A stretch of 64,000 bases of DNA from NCBI GenBank assembly GCA_000621405.1, contig JHYK01000010.1:62001-126000 (forward strand). The letters run 5' to 3'. This stretch comes from Lachnospiraceae bacterium AC3007. Lineage in GTDB: Bacteria > Bacillota > Clostridia > Lachnospirales > Lachnospiraceae. The notes beneath the pieces are model-generated. The model searched no databases. It was not told the DNA's origin and saw only the letters and a program-made list of their open reading frames with translations. The position numbers were made by a program, and so were the translations under genes. Of this stretch, positions 27,215 through 36,230 are shown piece after piece (position 1 is the first letter of the stretch; every line of letters starts with the position of its first letter).

Positions 27215-28213
27215 ATGGCTATTTCAAATGTGATGTCGAATTCTTTGATTTCCGCAAACTGTTCCATAAAGGCGGCTCGTATGCAGAATGGGATAAAAAA
27301 ACAGATGGAGGACAGAGGCGGAGTGCTTGAATCGGAGATCAAGCAAGAGAAAGGCAACGCTCCCGAAAAACAGAAGGAACTTGAGAAAATAGAGAAAAAG
27401 GCTGCCAAGGTTGAAAACATGACTATAGATACACTTTCCGAGGCGAATACTGATCTTATGAAAGCAGCAAAAGAGGATCAGGAGAAGGCGAGATCTGAAA
27501 AGGGAGAGGAAAAGAAGAAAGATATATCTCACATAACACAAAGGAGGATGGAAAACATGTCAATGAACGTAGGTACTGACTATTCAGCCAACAAAGCAGG
27601 ATTTACAAGTGTGGATATTCCCCAGGTGGAAAAGGGCGATTCTGAGGAGAACAGAAAATGGTCGGCATCAGTTAAGCCGGAATATGGCGGGGTTGTTTAT
27701 AACAGGTCAGAGGAACCAATCGATAATTCCACATATTCGATCAATAAGATGAGTGCATCTGACAGGACTGCAATAGTGAATCAGCTAAAAGCAGATGCAG
27801 AAGAGCGGAAAAACCAGATGATGAACCTCGTGCAGAAGACCCTCTCCGGCCAGATAGGGACATTTGGTAAGGCTTCCGGAGATGATCTCTGGAGGACGCT
27901 TGCAAGCGGAAAGTTCGCTGTTGATGCGGCTACTAAAGCACAGGCACAGGAGGATATCAGCGAAGACGGCTACTGGGGAGTAAAAAAGACTTCACAGAGA
28001 CTATTTGATTTTGCATCTGCTCTTGCCGGTGATGATGTAGACAAAATGAAAGAAATGCAGGCTGCGATGGAAAAAGGATTTAAGCAGGCGACAAAGGCCT
28101 GGGGAAGAGAACTTCCTGAGATAAGCAGAAATACCCTGAACGCTGCAAACAAGCTGTTTGAGGATTATTTCGCATCAAAGCAGTCAGCTGAAACGGGTTC
28201 AGTTCCGGAATAG
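27215..28213 (+). CDS. unrecognised two-part coiled-coil protein, possibly two fused genes
   Basis: 332 residues without signal peptide or TM helix. Part 1 (about 1-110) is a Lys/Glu-rich helical stretch (EKQKELEKIEKKAAKVEN). Part 2 (about 115-332) carries a compact conserved-looking C-terminus (SEDGYWGVKKTSQRLFDFASALAG, KGFKQATKAWGRELPEIS) of a type I associate with Lachnospiraceae hypothetical proteins of unknown role. A strong ribosome site AAGGAGG (27541-27547) lies 9 nt before an in-frame ATG at 27557, exactly at the junction, so part 2 may also be made alone. The first start has AAGGAGG at 27199-27205, about 9 nt upstream. A sigma-28-like promoter suggests flagellar-regulon membership. 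Confidence 0.7.
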   Translation: MAISNVMSNSLISANCSIKAARMQNGIKKQMEDRGGVLESEIKQEKGNAPEKQKELEKIEKKAAKVENMTIDTLSEANTDLMKAAKEDQEKARSEKGEEKKKDISHITQRRMENMSMNVGTDYSANKAGFTSVDIPQVEKGDSEENRKWSASVKPEYGGVVYNRSEEPIDNSTYSINKMSASDRTAIVNQLKADAEERKNQMMNLVQKTLSGQIGTFGKASGDDLWRTLASGKFAVDAATKAQAQEDISEDGYWGVKKTSQRLFDFASALAGDDVDKMKEMQAAMEKGFKQATKAWGRELPEISRNTLNAANKLFEDYFASKQSAETGSVPE

Positions 28214-28222
28214 ATAATATGA

Positions 28223-28251
28223 GTTGTCATTTATTATGAGTGAGCCGATAT
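28223..28251 (+). promoter_or_regulatory. sigma-28-like promoter of the 28292-29290 gene
   Basis: GTTGTC (28223-28228), a 15-nt spacer, GCCGATAT (28244-28251), about 40 nt before the start codon. Confidence 0.5.
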
Positions 28252-28291
28252 AAGAAATGAGTGATTATACGGGACATGGAGGTTCTTGGAT

Positions 28292-29290
28292 ATGAGCGGA
28301 ATTGAGGGTATCAATAACAGATTAGCCGCTGTACAGCAGGATACAGGAGTTCCAGGATATGCCGGTAAAGTAAACGGTACCGGACAGGGGGATTCTGGAA
28401 GTCTTTTATTTGCCGGCAATCTGAATTTTCCGCAGGCTCCTGGAGAAAAGATTGGCGTTGCACGGAAACAGGCAATGAAACTTGTAATGGATGCCTTTGA
28501 CAGGGAACGTGACACTGACAGGAGCCTGGATGAGATTAGAGAAAACAGGACTGATGCAGAGAATGATCTTGCAGAACGGCTGGACAGGGTGCGAAGCATC
28601 AGGGAGAATATAACGAACTACGCCAAGGATCATGGCATCACTGAGGACAGCAGGGAACAGAAGGATCTAGAGCTTATCCGAAGGGTAAGAGATTACAAAC
28701 GGGAAGATATGGCTTCAGCTTTGCAGGATCCTCTCGGATGCCTGACTGATGATGAGCGCGAGCGGTACGGCGCTGTCATGGAAAAAGGTCTTACGGAATA
28801 TCAGAAACTCGCTCTCGATGCTGACGATGATATCAGAAACGCACGGATAGAGATCGATCAGGATAAGCAAATGATAGAGGCATATAATTCCGCAATAAGA
28901 GGGATCAAACTTGAAAGCCTGAAGGATCAGAGCATGGTGAAGGCTCAGAAGGGAAAAGACGAGATAATGCATGCCGCATTCAGGGATGCCATAAGCTCCA
29001 TCGTACAGGAGGCTGTTCAGCATATTGACGAGGAGATCGAAGAGATCAGGGAAGAAGCGGAAGAAAAAGCAGAAAAGCAGGCTGAGGAAAAAGAGAAAGC
29101 TGCTAAACGTAAAGAGGAGAAAAAGGAAAAAGAGATACTTGAGGGCGAAGCAAAGCTTGAACGGCTTAATTCACAGAGCGTCAGTTCTGATCATCAGGGC
29201 CAGGTGAATTCCGAAATACAGAATATTCTCAATAAACTTAGCCTTCTTGAAGAAGATATCAAAGGTATAGAAGTAAATAAACAACTATAG
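28292..29290 (+). CDS. unrecognised long coiled-coil protein
   Basis: 332 residues, no signal peptide or TM helix. The first 60 residues are Gly/Gln/Asn-rich and probably disordered. About 65-230 is helical with charged repeats (ENRTDAENDLAERLDRVRSIREN; DDIRNARIEIDQDKQMIEAYN). About 240-300 is extreme Lys/Glu repeat sequence (EEAEEKAEKQAEEKEKAAK), then a short amphipathic end. ATG 28292 is chosen over TTG 28286 because TGGAGG (28277-28282) is 9 nt upstream. It follows the 27215 gene in the same direction and has its own sigma-28-like promoter. Function unknown. Confidence 0.65.
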   Translation: MSGIEGINNRLAAVQQDTGVPGYAGKVNGTGQGDSGSLLFAGNLNFPQAPGEKIGVARKQAMKLVMDAFDRERDTDRSLDEIRENRTDAENDLAERLDRVRSIRENITNYAKDHGITEDSREQKDLELIRRVRDYKREDMASALQDPLGCLTDDERERYGAVMEKGLTEYQKLALDADDDIRNARIEIDQDKQMIEAYNSAIRGIKLESLKDQSMVKAQKGKDEIMHAAFRDAISSIVQEAVQHIDEEIEEIREEAEEKAEKQAEEKEKAAKRKEEKKEKEILEGEAKLERLNSQSVSSDHQGQVNSEIQNILNKLSLLEEDIKGIEVNKQL

Positions 29291-29489
29291 GTCCGTCATC
29301 TTGCGAATAAAGATTGCAGTCTCAATGATATAGTAGTAGAATTACAGACAAATCTAGGGCAGATCGCCCTGAGGCATGAACAAAATTTGATCATCCGTTC
29401 AAGGATAATGCTCATGCTGTTTTCAACCCAATAATAGCAGGAGCAGCCCAAAGCCTCCTGCGAATACTACTTCAAAAGGAGGAAGGATG

Positions 29490-30419
29490 ATGAAAAACTA
29501 CATACCGCAGTACGTTTATCCGTTGAGAGAGGATGACGGATGGAAGGAGCTGACCGGAGATCTTCCCGTAAGGATGACAAACGATTATCTCTTCCGAGCG
29601 CTCCTGCAGTCAGACAACGAGACTCTAAAAGAACTTCTGACAGCCCTGCTGCACAAGGAACCGGGCGAGATCGTATCGGCAAATGTAATGAACCCGATAC
29701 TTCTCGGCGAGAGCATCGACGACAAGACCTTCATCTTGGATGTGAAGGTGGATCTTGATGATAAGAGCATCATCGATCTGGAGATGCAGGTCATCCACGA
29801 GGCATACTGGACAGACAGATCCCTGTCATATCTATGCAGGTCGTTTGACCAGCTGAATCAGGGAGACCCGTACGGAGCAGCCAGACCCGTACTGCAGATA
29901 GCATTCTGTGACTTTACGTTATTTGAGGATGCGCCGGAATTTTATTCGGTTTATAAGATAGTAAATATACGAAAGCCGGAGATCGTATACAGCGAGAAGT
30001 TTGTATTCGTAAATATAGACCTCACAAGAGAAGACCTTGCGACTGAAGAAGACAGAAAATACAGGATAGATGAGTGGGCGAAACTGTTTAAAGCGGAAAG
30101 CTGGGAGGATTTGAAGATGCTTGCGACGAAAAATGAAGCGATCGACAGAGCGGTATCCGGAGCATGGCAGCTCACAGAGGAGGAGATGATCCGCGAGAAG
30201 TGCAGAGCCCGTGATGAATGGGTCATCAATGACAAATGGAAGACCGATACTATTGCTCAGCAGGAAGCTGCGTTGAAAGAATACGAGATCAACGACAAAT
30301 GGAAGACCGATACTATCACTCAGTTGCGTAATGAAACGAATTCAGAGCGAAACCGCGCTGACAAAGCCGAGGCCCGTATACGTGAGCTTGAGGCAAAACT
30401 TGCCGCACTGAAAGGCTAA
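29490..30419 (+). CDS. Rpn family putative nuclease (PD-(D/E)XK transposase-like)
   Basis: 309 residues. The N-terminal 130 residues match the Rpn/PDDEXK transposase family: MTNDYLFRALLQSDNETLKELLTALL, then LDVKVDLDDKSIIDLEMQV (catalytic Asp and ExQ variant of ExK) and SLSYLCRSFDQLNQGDPY. Rpn proteins in E. coli have DNA-endonuclease activity and stimulate RecA-independent recombination; many genomes carry several copies. The C-terminus holds two copies of INDKWKTDTI and a coiled coil. Of two adjacent ATGs, 29490 is chosen because AAGGAGG (29476-29482) lies 7 nt away. The 200 nt upstream is AT-richer and shows no gene. Confidence 0.85.
   Translation: MKNYIPQYVYPLREDDGWKELTGDLPVRMTNDYLFRALLQSDNETLKELLTALLHKEPGEIVSANVMNPILLGESIDDKTFILDVKVDLDDKSIIDLEMQVIHEAYWTDRSLSYLCRSFDQLNQGDPYGAARPVLQIAFCDFTLFEDAPEFYSVYKIVNIRKPEIVYSEKFVFVNIDLTREDLATEEDRKYRIDEWAKLFKAESWEDLKMLATKNEAIDRAVSGAWQLTEEEMIREKCRARDEWVINDKWKTDTIAQQEAALKEYEINDKWKTDTITQLRNETNSERNRADKAEARIRELEAKLAALKG
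30225..30323 (+). repeat. 63-nt tandem coding repeat inside the Rpn-like gene
   Basis: A 36-nt unit at 30225-30260 recurs at 30288-30323 with only a few substitutions, encoding INDKWKTDTI twice at a 21-residue period. The intervening sequence is coiled-coil like. It may allow copy-number change by slippage. Confidence 0.75.
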
Positions 30420-30473
30420 TGTGGTATACTACTTTTATGGCGCATTATTTTTCATAAAACGGGGGTAAGGTAT

Positions 30474-31892
30474 ATGTTTGGGAAGTCAAATAAAGTCAAT
30501 AATCAGGTAAACGCTTCTGAAATTCAATTGCTGAAAAAAGAAAATGAAGAACTGCGCGAGAAACTGAGGTCAAGCGAGATCGAGCTCGAAGCTGTAAATA
30601 CGAGCACGCATCTAGGCATATGGAAGTGTTTTTATAACGAGGACGGCAGCCAGGGGGATGTGATCTATTCTGATGAATTCAGGAGGATGCTGGGCTTTAG
30701 CAGATCTGAGCTTGAGGATTCACTGGAGGCGCTGCCAAAGATCATACATCCTGATGATATGGATAAAGCCTTCGGCGCATTTGCGGCTGCTGCAGGAGAT
30801 AAGACAGGGCGCGTCAAATATAACGTAGAGTACCGTATCCTGACGAAATCCGGTAATTACAAATGGTTCCATGCTGCCGGTGAATGCTTAAGATATCCAA
30901 ACGGAAACCCGAAGGAATTCATCGGTACTTTTTCCGACATAGATGAGCAGAAAAGGAATGCCGAGATCTTCGAACATGACAGCAGGCGCCAGCAGGCAGT
31001 GGAGATGATGATGCTTGAAGGCAGCTGGAGCATGGACCTTACGAAATATGCGATAGACGATCCCAACTCTCCGATGGTCTTTTCGGATCAGTTCAAGAAA
31101 ATCCTCGGGTATACTCCGGGGTCTTCAGAGTTTCCCGATATCATGCAGTCATGGATAACCAAGATACATCCCGATGATGTTCCGGGAGCGTCCGAAGCCA
31201 TGGGAAAGCAGCTTGCCGATCCCAGCGGAGCCACGGTCTTTGACATGGAGTACCGCATGAAGCATAAAAACGGTGAATATATCTGGGTCCGTGCGTCCAG
31301 TTATGTAGTGTGGTCCCATGACGGCGTGCCTCTCATGGCGGCGGGAACCATACTTGATATCACAGAGCAGAAAACAAACAAGGAACGCTTTGAAAAGGAA
31401 ATGGAGCCCAATATTGAGTCACTGAGAAACGGCATAGCAAATATAGCCGAGAATGTTGAAAGGGCGGCTACACAGATGCTGGAGGTTTCCAGGAGACAGG
31501 ACGAGGTAACGGAAGCAGCTAACTCCATCGAAAGCGCCGTGGATGCATCAATGGAGATCATAGGCAGCATCCAGAGCATAGCCAACCAGACCAATCTGCT
31601 TTCCCTTAATGCCTCCATAGAAGCAGCCAGGGCAGGAGATGCCGGAAGGGGCTTCGCAGTAGTCGCTACCGAAGTACAGACCCTGTCACACTCCACGAAG
31701 GAGACGACAGAGCACATATCCGAAAAGCTTACCAATGTAAATGAAGCGGTAAAAGACATACTTGCCAAGATCCGTCAGATAAGCGAGAGCATTGCGGAAG
31801 AGAACGGTGAGATGAGCAACATAAACGCTACAGTCGAAGAGCTTCATGCAGCTGCTGACGAGATAGCGCAGATGGCGGAGACGCTGTATTAG
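30474..31892 (+). CDS. cytosolic methyl-accepting chemotaxis protein with two PAS domains
   Basis: 472 residues and no TM helix. After a short coiled coil (10-40) come two PAS_3-type sensor domains (about 42-165 and 175-300), each with the HPDD ... YRIL/YRMK ... GEYIWVRA pattern and a terminal DIDEQK/DITEQK. The MCP signalling domain (about 310-472) has the conserved hairpin tip [20 protein letters not shown], which binds CheW and CheA. The signalling arm is short, with little room for methylation helices. It probably senses an internal redox or metabolite cue. GGGGGTAAGG gives a good ribosome site. The lipoprotein gene follows 10 nt downstream. Confidence 0.92.
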   Translation: MFGKSNKVNNQVNASEIQLLKKENEELREKLRSSEIELEAVNTSTHLGIWKCFYNEDGSQGDVIYSDEFRRMLGFSRSELEDSLEALPKIIHPDDMDKAFGAFAAAAGDKTGRVKYNVEYRILTKSGNYKWFHAAGECLRYPNGNPKEFIGTFSDIDEQKRNAEIFEHDSRRQQAVEMMMLEGSWSMDLTKYAIDDPNSPMVFSDQFKKILGYTPGSSEFPDIMQSWITKIHPDDVPGASEAMGKQLADPSGATVFDMEYRMKHKNGEYIWVRASSYVVWSHDGVPLMAAGTILDITEQKTNKERFEKEMEPNIESLRNGIANIAENVERAATQMLEVSRRQDEVTEAANSIESAVDASMEIIGSIQSIANQTNLLSLNASIEAARAGDAGRGFAVVATEVQTLSHSTKETTEHISEKLTNVNEAVKDILAKIRQISESIAEENGEMSNINATVEELHAAADEIAQMAETLY

Positions 31893-31902
31893 AAGGGGCT
31901 TT

Positions 31903-33576
31903 ATGTCTAAAAGGATCATCGCATTATTACTTGTCGGAATATTGACAATATCATTGACGGGCTGCGTCGATTCCGAAAAGATGAAGGAATCATTTGAGAA
32001 AGGCCGGGCTGAGGCATCATCGCAGGAAGATGAAGCGGCTGCAGGATCATCTGAGGAGGTTGCAGAAGAGGATACTGATGATGTACAGGATCTCAAAGGC
32101 AGTATGTTTGCTTCCTCAGGAAATGATGAGAAAGCAGATGATAAGAGTGAAGATCCTGAAGATGATGTAGAGGAAACCGATCCTGAGTATGCGGATAAGT
32201 TTGAAAAAGCCGCTCATGATAAATATACTGCCGATTCCGATGATCTCGAGGGCACAATGATATGGACAGAGGGAAAGGTGGAGAGTTTTGAGGAGAAGGA
32301 TCTGGCGCTGATCCTTGAGGCTGATGACGGCAAATGGGTCATATCTGTCGGAACCAATGGATCGGAAGACGTAAAGGCAAAGCTTAAGGATTACGTAGGA
32401 AAAAAGATAAGAGCCTACGGCTGTTATGCGGGATACGAGGGCAGCTATGACATGCCCATCCTCGGAGTGGTGGAAGAGGAATTCACCGGAGATGCATTCC
32501 GCTTAGAGACACCGGATGGACAAAACAGGATGACCGAGATCGCGGGATACTGGGATGATCCCAAATTTGACTACAGGGGAGGACTCGGAAATCTGGCCTG
32601 GAATATGACATCGACCTGGCTCGACAGCGAAGAGGTCAGGACCTGGAATGAGACGGCTAAGAATCTCGCATATTATCCATTCCCGAACTATGCAGCAGGG
32701 TCATATCTTTACAGGGAAAAACTGCCGGATGCGTATGCTGAGATGGAAGGCAAAGAAGCTGCCCGGAAAGTGACGGAGGAGTACTATGCAGGCAGCAGCG
32801 TCAAGGATATGGAGGATACAGAGGTTGCGGGACTGCCTGCCACAAGATCCCATATCATGCAGGAATACGATGGCATTGATTATCCGTTTGAGCATCTGTG
32901 CTATATAATCATAAGCCCGGATGGCTACTACTATGCTCTGGGTGTAGCCGAGCCATATTTCGTGAGCAGTCTGCTGGAGGATGCGCTGGAGAGTATCGTG
33001 GGGAGCGCAGGCTACGGTGACAGCTGGTTCAAGGATGCAGGACTTAAGATCACGCCTCAGGGAGATTTTAATTTCAAGGCACTGTCTAAAGATGGCAAGA
33101 AAGATATCGATGTTACAGGAGATATAAGCATTGAGGAGACCACGAATGGGGCTCCCAAGGGCTGTAAGAAGGTTAAAGCCGTGGTCAAGACTCAGATGGA
33201 GGATGAGGGTTTCTGGTGGCTTTCTGTCTTTGACCGGTACACCGGCACCTCATTTGAGTTCGGTGACAAGCTGCTGTCAACTCCGAATTATGATGACGTA
33301 AAGAAGGGCTATGTGCGCATCCTGCACGGGGATGACTGGTACGATATAGCCGTCGATTTTGATCTGAGTGGAAAGGCTCTTAAAAAGACTTCAACCATAA
33401 CAGTAACATGCCCTGCGGATTATGACGGTACGGTATTCCAGATCGGCTATTCCAGCAAGGAGATAGGGGATGAGGTTGCCAAGATGGATCTTGACGTCCT
33501 TCATACCATTGACGAATTCGCAGCTTATGACAGCAATGGACATGAATATCTTTACTATTCAGCCCTGGATGAATAA
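31903..33576 (+). CDS. large lipoprotein of unknown function
   Basis: 557 residues. A type II signal peptide with lipobox LTGC (Cys 21) places it on the outer face of the membrane. A disordered Glu/Asp/Ser linker (about 25-100) follows. Residues about 105-190 (MIWTEGKVESFEEKDLALILEADDGKWVISVG ... KKIRAYGCYAGY) look like an OB-type fold. About 190-370 and 380-557 are two further globular parts I cannot assign. AAGGGG lies 4-5 nt upstream of ATG. It sits 10 nt after the chemotaxis receptor gene and is probably co-transcribed. A REP-like hairpin follows the stop codon. Confidence 0.75.
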   Translation: MSKRIIALLLVGILTISLTGCVDSEKMKESFEKGRAEASSQEDEAAAGSSEEVAEEDTDDVQDLKGSMFASSGNDEKADDKSEDPEDDVEETDPEYADKFEKAAHDKYTADSDDLEGTMIWTEGKVESFEEKDLALILEADDGKWVISVGTNGSEDVKAKLKDYVGKKIRAYGCYAGYEGSYDMPILGVVEEEFTGDAFRLETPDGQNRMTEIAGYWDDPKFDYRGGLGNLAWNMTSTWLDSEEVRTWNETAKNLAYYPFPNYAAGSYLYREKLPDAYAEMEGKEAARKVTEEYYAGSSVKDMEDTEVAGLPATRSHIMQEYDGIDYPFEHLCYIIISPDGYYYALGVAEPYFVSSLLEDALESIVGSAGYGDSWFKDAGLKITPQGDFNFKALSKDGKKDIDVTGDISIEETTNGAPKGCKKVKAVVKTQMEDEGFWWLSVFDRYTGTSFEFGDKLLSTPNYDDVKKGYVRILHGDDWYDIAVDFDLSGKALKKTSTITVTCPADYDGTVFQIGYSSKEIGDEVAKMDLDVLHTIDEFAAYDSNGHEYLYYSALDE

Positions 33577-33577
33577 A

Positions 33578-33614
33578 ATGGACCACTAACCCCGTCCCCC
33601 AGGTCCATTCCGGG
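33578..33614. repeat. REP-like hairpin repeat, copy 2
   Basis: TGGACC (33579-33584) and GGTCCA (33602-33607) around an AACCCCGTCCCCC core, starting 2 nt after the lipoprotein stop codon. It is near-identical to the copy at 24391-24427. The two copies bracket the accessory segment from blaR1 to the lipoprotein. Confidence 0.7.
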
Positions 33615-33622
33615 AGGAAGTT

Positions 33623-33650
33623 TTGCGCCCGCCAATTGATATGGTATAAT
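33623..33650 (+). promoter_or_regulatory. extended -10 promoter of prs
   Basis: A consensus TATAAT (33645-33650) is preceded by TGG (extended -10), with a weak -35 TTGCGC (33623-33628) at 16 nt. It lies 29 nt before ATG. Confidence 0.65.
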
Positions 33651-33678
33651 CTCTCCGTCAGATTTTTTGGAGGGGACT

Positions 33679-34872
33679 ATGGAAATCATCAACGAAAAGG
33701 ACGATCTCTTTACTAAAAAGCTTGCAGTGGCGCCGCTGAAGCTTCTCGTGATGCCGAACATCCAGGAGCTCGGAGACAAGGTCGATGAATATCTGGTGGA
33801 CTTCAGACATGAGAGATTCCCGGACGGCATCAATGATCCCGAGCACCAGGGATATGTGGCCGATTCTTATAAGACACAGTTTTCACTTCCCAGATTCGGT
33901 TCCGGCGAGGGCAAGGCAATACTCCAGGAGAGTATCAGGGGCAAGGATCTATATATACTCACAGACGTTATCAACTACAGCATGACTTATCAGATGAACG
34001 GCTTTAAGAACCGGTATTCGCCTGATGATCATTATCAGGACTTAAAGCGCGTAATCGCGGCAGTTGCAGGCAAGGCGCACAGGATCTCTGTCGTGATGCC
34101 CTTCATGTATGAGTCGAGACAGCACAAGAGGACATCGAGAGAGTCCCTTGACTGCGCGATGATGATAGAAGAACTCTCCGATATGGGAGTATCGGATCTC
34201 ATGACATTTGACGCGCACGATCCTTCAGTGCAGGCAGCTGCTCCTCTTTGCGGATTTGATAATTTCTCACCGTTCTATCAGTTTTTGAGAGCACTCCTTC
34301 AGGGTGAAGAGGATCTCATGATAGATGCGGATCATGTAGTCGTCATATCTCCCGATGAAGGCGCCCTGAACCGCGCGATATATTTTGCGACAGTCCTTGG
34401 CGTGGATACGGGCATGTTTTACAAGAGACGTGATTACGCTCATATCGTGGACGGCAAGAACCCTATCGTCGCGCATGAGTTCCTCGGGGATCCCGTGGAC
34501 GGCAAGGATGTCATCATAGTCGATGACATGATATCATCCGGAGGCTCCATGCTCGATACCGCCAAGCAGCTTAAGTCTATGAATGCCAACCGTGTGTTCA
34601 TCTGCTGTACCTTCGGCCTCTTCACCGACGGACTGGATCGTTTTGATGAGGCATACAATAACGGCATATTCGACAGGATCATAACGACCAATCTGCATTA
34701 CAGGCGTCCCGAACTCCTTGACAGGGAGTGGTACATCGAGGCCGACATGAGCAAGCTCATAGCGCAGATCATTGATTTCTCGAATCATGATATGTCCATG
34801 GACAAGGTGGTAACGCCTACCGAGAAGATAAGAGAGATATTAGCCAGCTACAATGAGCATATCGATATCTGA
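33679..34872 (+). CDS. prs: ribose-phosphate pyrophosphokinase (PRPP synthase), long clostridial type
   Basis: 397 residues, longer than the usual ~315. Makes PRPP from ribose-5-phosphate and ATP for nucleotide, His and Trp synthesis. Conserved: PFMYESRQHKRTSRES (catalytic flexible-loop region), MTFDAHDPSVQ (Mg/ATP site) and the PRPP-binding loop VDDMISSGGSMLDTA (about 287). The N-terminal phosphosugar half is divergent. ATG 33679 is preferred to TTG 33667 because GGAGGGG (33669-33675) lies just upstream of it. It has its own extended -10 promoter. Confidence 0.93.
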   Translation: MEIINEKDDLFTKKLAVAPLKLLVMPNIQELGDKVDEYLVDFRHERFPDGINDPEHQGYVADSYKTQFSLPRFGSGEGKAILQESIRGKDLYILTDVINYSMTYQMNGFKNRYSPDDHYQDLKRVIAAVAGKAHRISVVMPFMYESRQHKRTSRESLDCAMMIEELSDMGVSDLMTFDAHDPSVQAAAPLCGFDNFSPFYQFLRALLQGEEDLMIDADHVVVISPDEGALNRAIYFATVLGVDTGMFYKRRDYAHIVDGKNPIVAHEFLGDPVDGKDVIIVDDMISSGGSMLDTAKQLKSMNANRVFICCTFGLFTDGLDRFDEAYNNGIFDRIITTNLHYRRPELLDREWYIEADMSKLIAQIIDFSNHDMSMDKVVTPTEKIREILASYNEHIDI

Positions 34873-34904
34873 CACGGCATCCTGTCCGGGGGCATGACGA
34901 TATA

Positions 34905-36230
34905 ATGATCATGGACGATTCGACAAAGGTGATAAAGGATGTCAGGCCCAATACCGCAGCATCGGAGGCCGGCATCATCCCCGGAGACAGGCTTGTGTCG
35001 GTGAACGGACACGTCATACATGATATCTTTGATTATCAGTATGAGTGCGAGGACACAAATGTCGAGATGACAGTCCTGCATGCCGACGGCAGCGAGGAGA
35101 CCTGTCTTTTGATCAAAACAGAAGATGAAGATCCCGGTCTTGTCTTTGAGGACGGGATAATGGATGAGTACAGGAGATGCCACAATAAGTGCATCTTCTG
35201 TTTTATTGACCAGATGCCGAAGGGCATGAGAGATACTCTGTATTTCAAGGATGATGACAGCAGGCTGTCCTTCCTGCAGGGCAACTACGTGACTCTCACC
35301 AATATGTCCGATGAGGATATAGACAGGGTCATACGCTACAATCTGGAACCCATCAATATTTCTTTTCAGACTACCAATCCAAAGCTTCGATGCATGATGA
35401 TGGGCAACCGCCATGCGGGAGATGCCCTTAAAAAGGCCGACAGGCTGTATGAAGCGGGTATACGCATGAACGGGCAGATAGTCCTGTGCAAAGGTATAAA
35501 TGACGGTGAGGAGCTCGACAGGTCGCTTAAGGACCTCTCGTGCTACATACCCTATCTTGAAAGTGTGTCCGTGGTCCCGGTCGGTCTTTCCAAGCACCGC
35601 GAGGGTCTTTATCATCTGGAGCCTTTTACCGCTGCAGATTCGATTGAGGTCATCCGTCAGATCGAAGGATGGCAGGAGAGGATATACAAAGAGCACGGGA
35701 TACACTTTGTGCATGCTTCGGACGAGTGGTACCTGAACGCCGGAGTCGATATACCTCCGGCTGACAGATATGATGATTTTCTGCAGCTTGAAAACGGTGT
35801 CGGCATGGTAAGGCTCCTTATTGATGAGACGGAGGAAGCGATGAAGAGCTTAAGGCCTGACGGCAGGAGCAGGCGCTTCAGCGTGGCTACGGGAAGCCTT
35901 GTATATCCGGTCATCAAGGATCTTACGGAAAGAATGAAGTCTTTATTTCCCAATATCGAAGTCATGGTCTATCCGATAGTCAATGACTTCTTCGGAGAGC
36001 ATGTCACGGTCTCGGGACTGCTGACAGGAAGGGATATATGTGGTCAGCTTAAGGGAAAAGATCTCGGAGATGCGCTCTATCTTCCTGAGAGCCTCCTTCG
36101 TCACGGAACCCTTACACTGCTTGATGACATGACGACTGAGGACATACAGGATGCTTTACAGGTACCTGTGGGTATTGTAAAATCAGACGGTGCGTCGTTT
36201 GCAGCACTTTACGGAGAAAATGCGGGATGA
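34905..36230 (+). CDS. DUF512 radical-SAM-like protein with N-terminal PDZ domain
   Basis: 441 residues. A PDZ-like domain (AASEAGIIPGDRLVSVNGH, about 17-35) is followed by cysteines C92, C96 and C99 (CHNKCIFC, a CxxxCxxC radical-SAM cluster site), a radical-SAM-like core (INISFQTTNPKLR ... GIRMNGQIVLCKGINDG) and the C-terminal DUF512 domain (GSLVYPVI ... VNDFFGEHVTVSGLLTG). The family is conserved in Clostridia directly upstream of der; its reaction is not established. ATG 34905 or 34911 could be the start; the ribosome site is weak. ATGA overlap with der. Confidence 0.9.
   Translation: MIMDDSTKVIKDVRPNTAASEAGIIPGDRLVSVNGHVIHDIFDYQYECEDTNVEMTVLHADGSEETCLLIKTEDEDPGLVFEDGIMDEYRRCHNKCIFCFIDQMPKGMRDTLYFKDDDSRLSFLQGNYVTLTNMSDEDIDRVIRYNLEPINISFQTTNPKLRCMMMGNRHAGDALKKADRLYEAGIRMNGQIVLCKGINDGEELDRSLKDLSCYIPYLESVSVVPVGLSKHREGLYHLEPFTAADSIEVIRQIEGWQERIYKEHGIHFVHASDEWYLNAGVDIPPADRYDDFLQLENGVGMVRLLIDETEEAMKSLRPDGRSRRFSVATGSLVYPVIKDLTERMKSLFPNIEVMVYPIVNDFFGEHVTVSGLLTGRDICGQLKGKDLGDALYLPESLLRHGTLTLLDDMTTEDIQDALQVPVGIVKSDGASFAALYGENAG

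Noticed and set aside
34901-34906. TATAAT just before the DUF512 gene
   Set aside because: It overlaps the start codon region, so a transcript from it would begin inside the gene; the gene is more likely read from the prs promoter.
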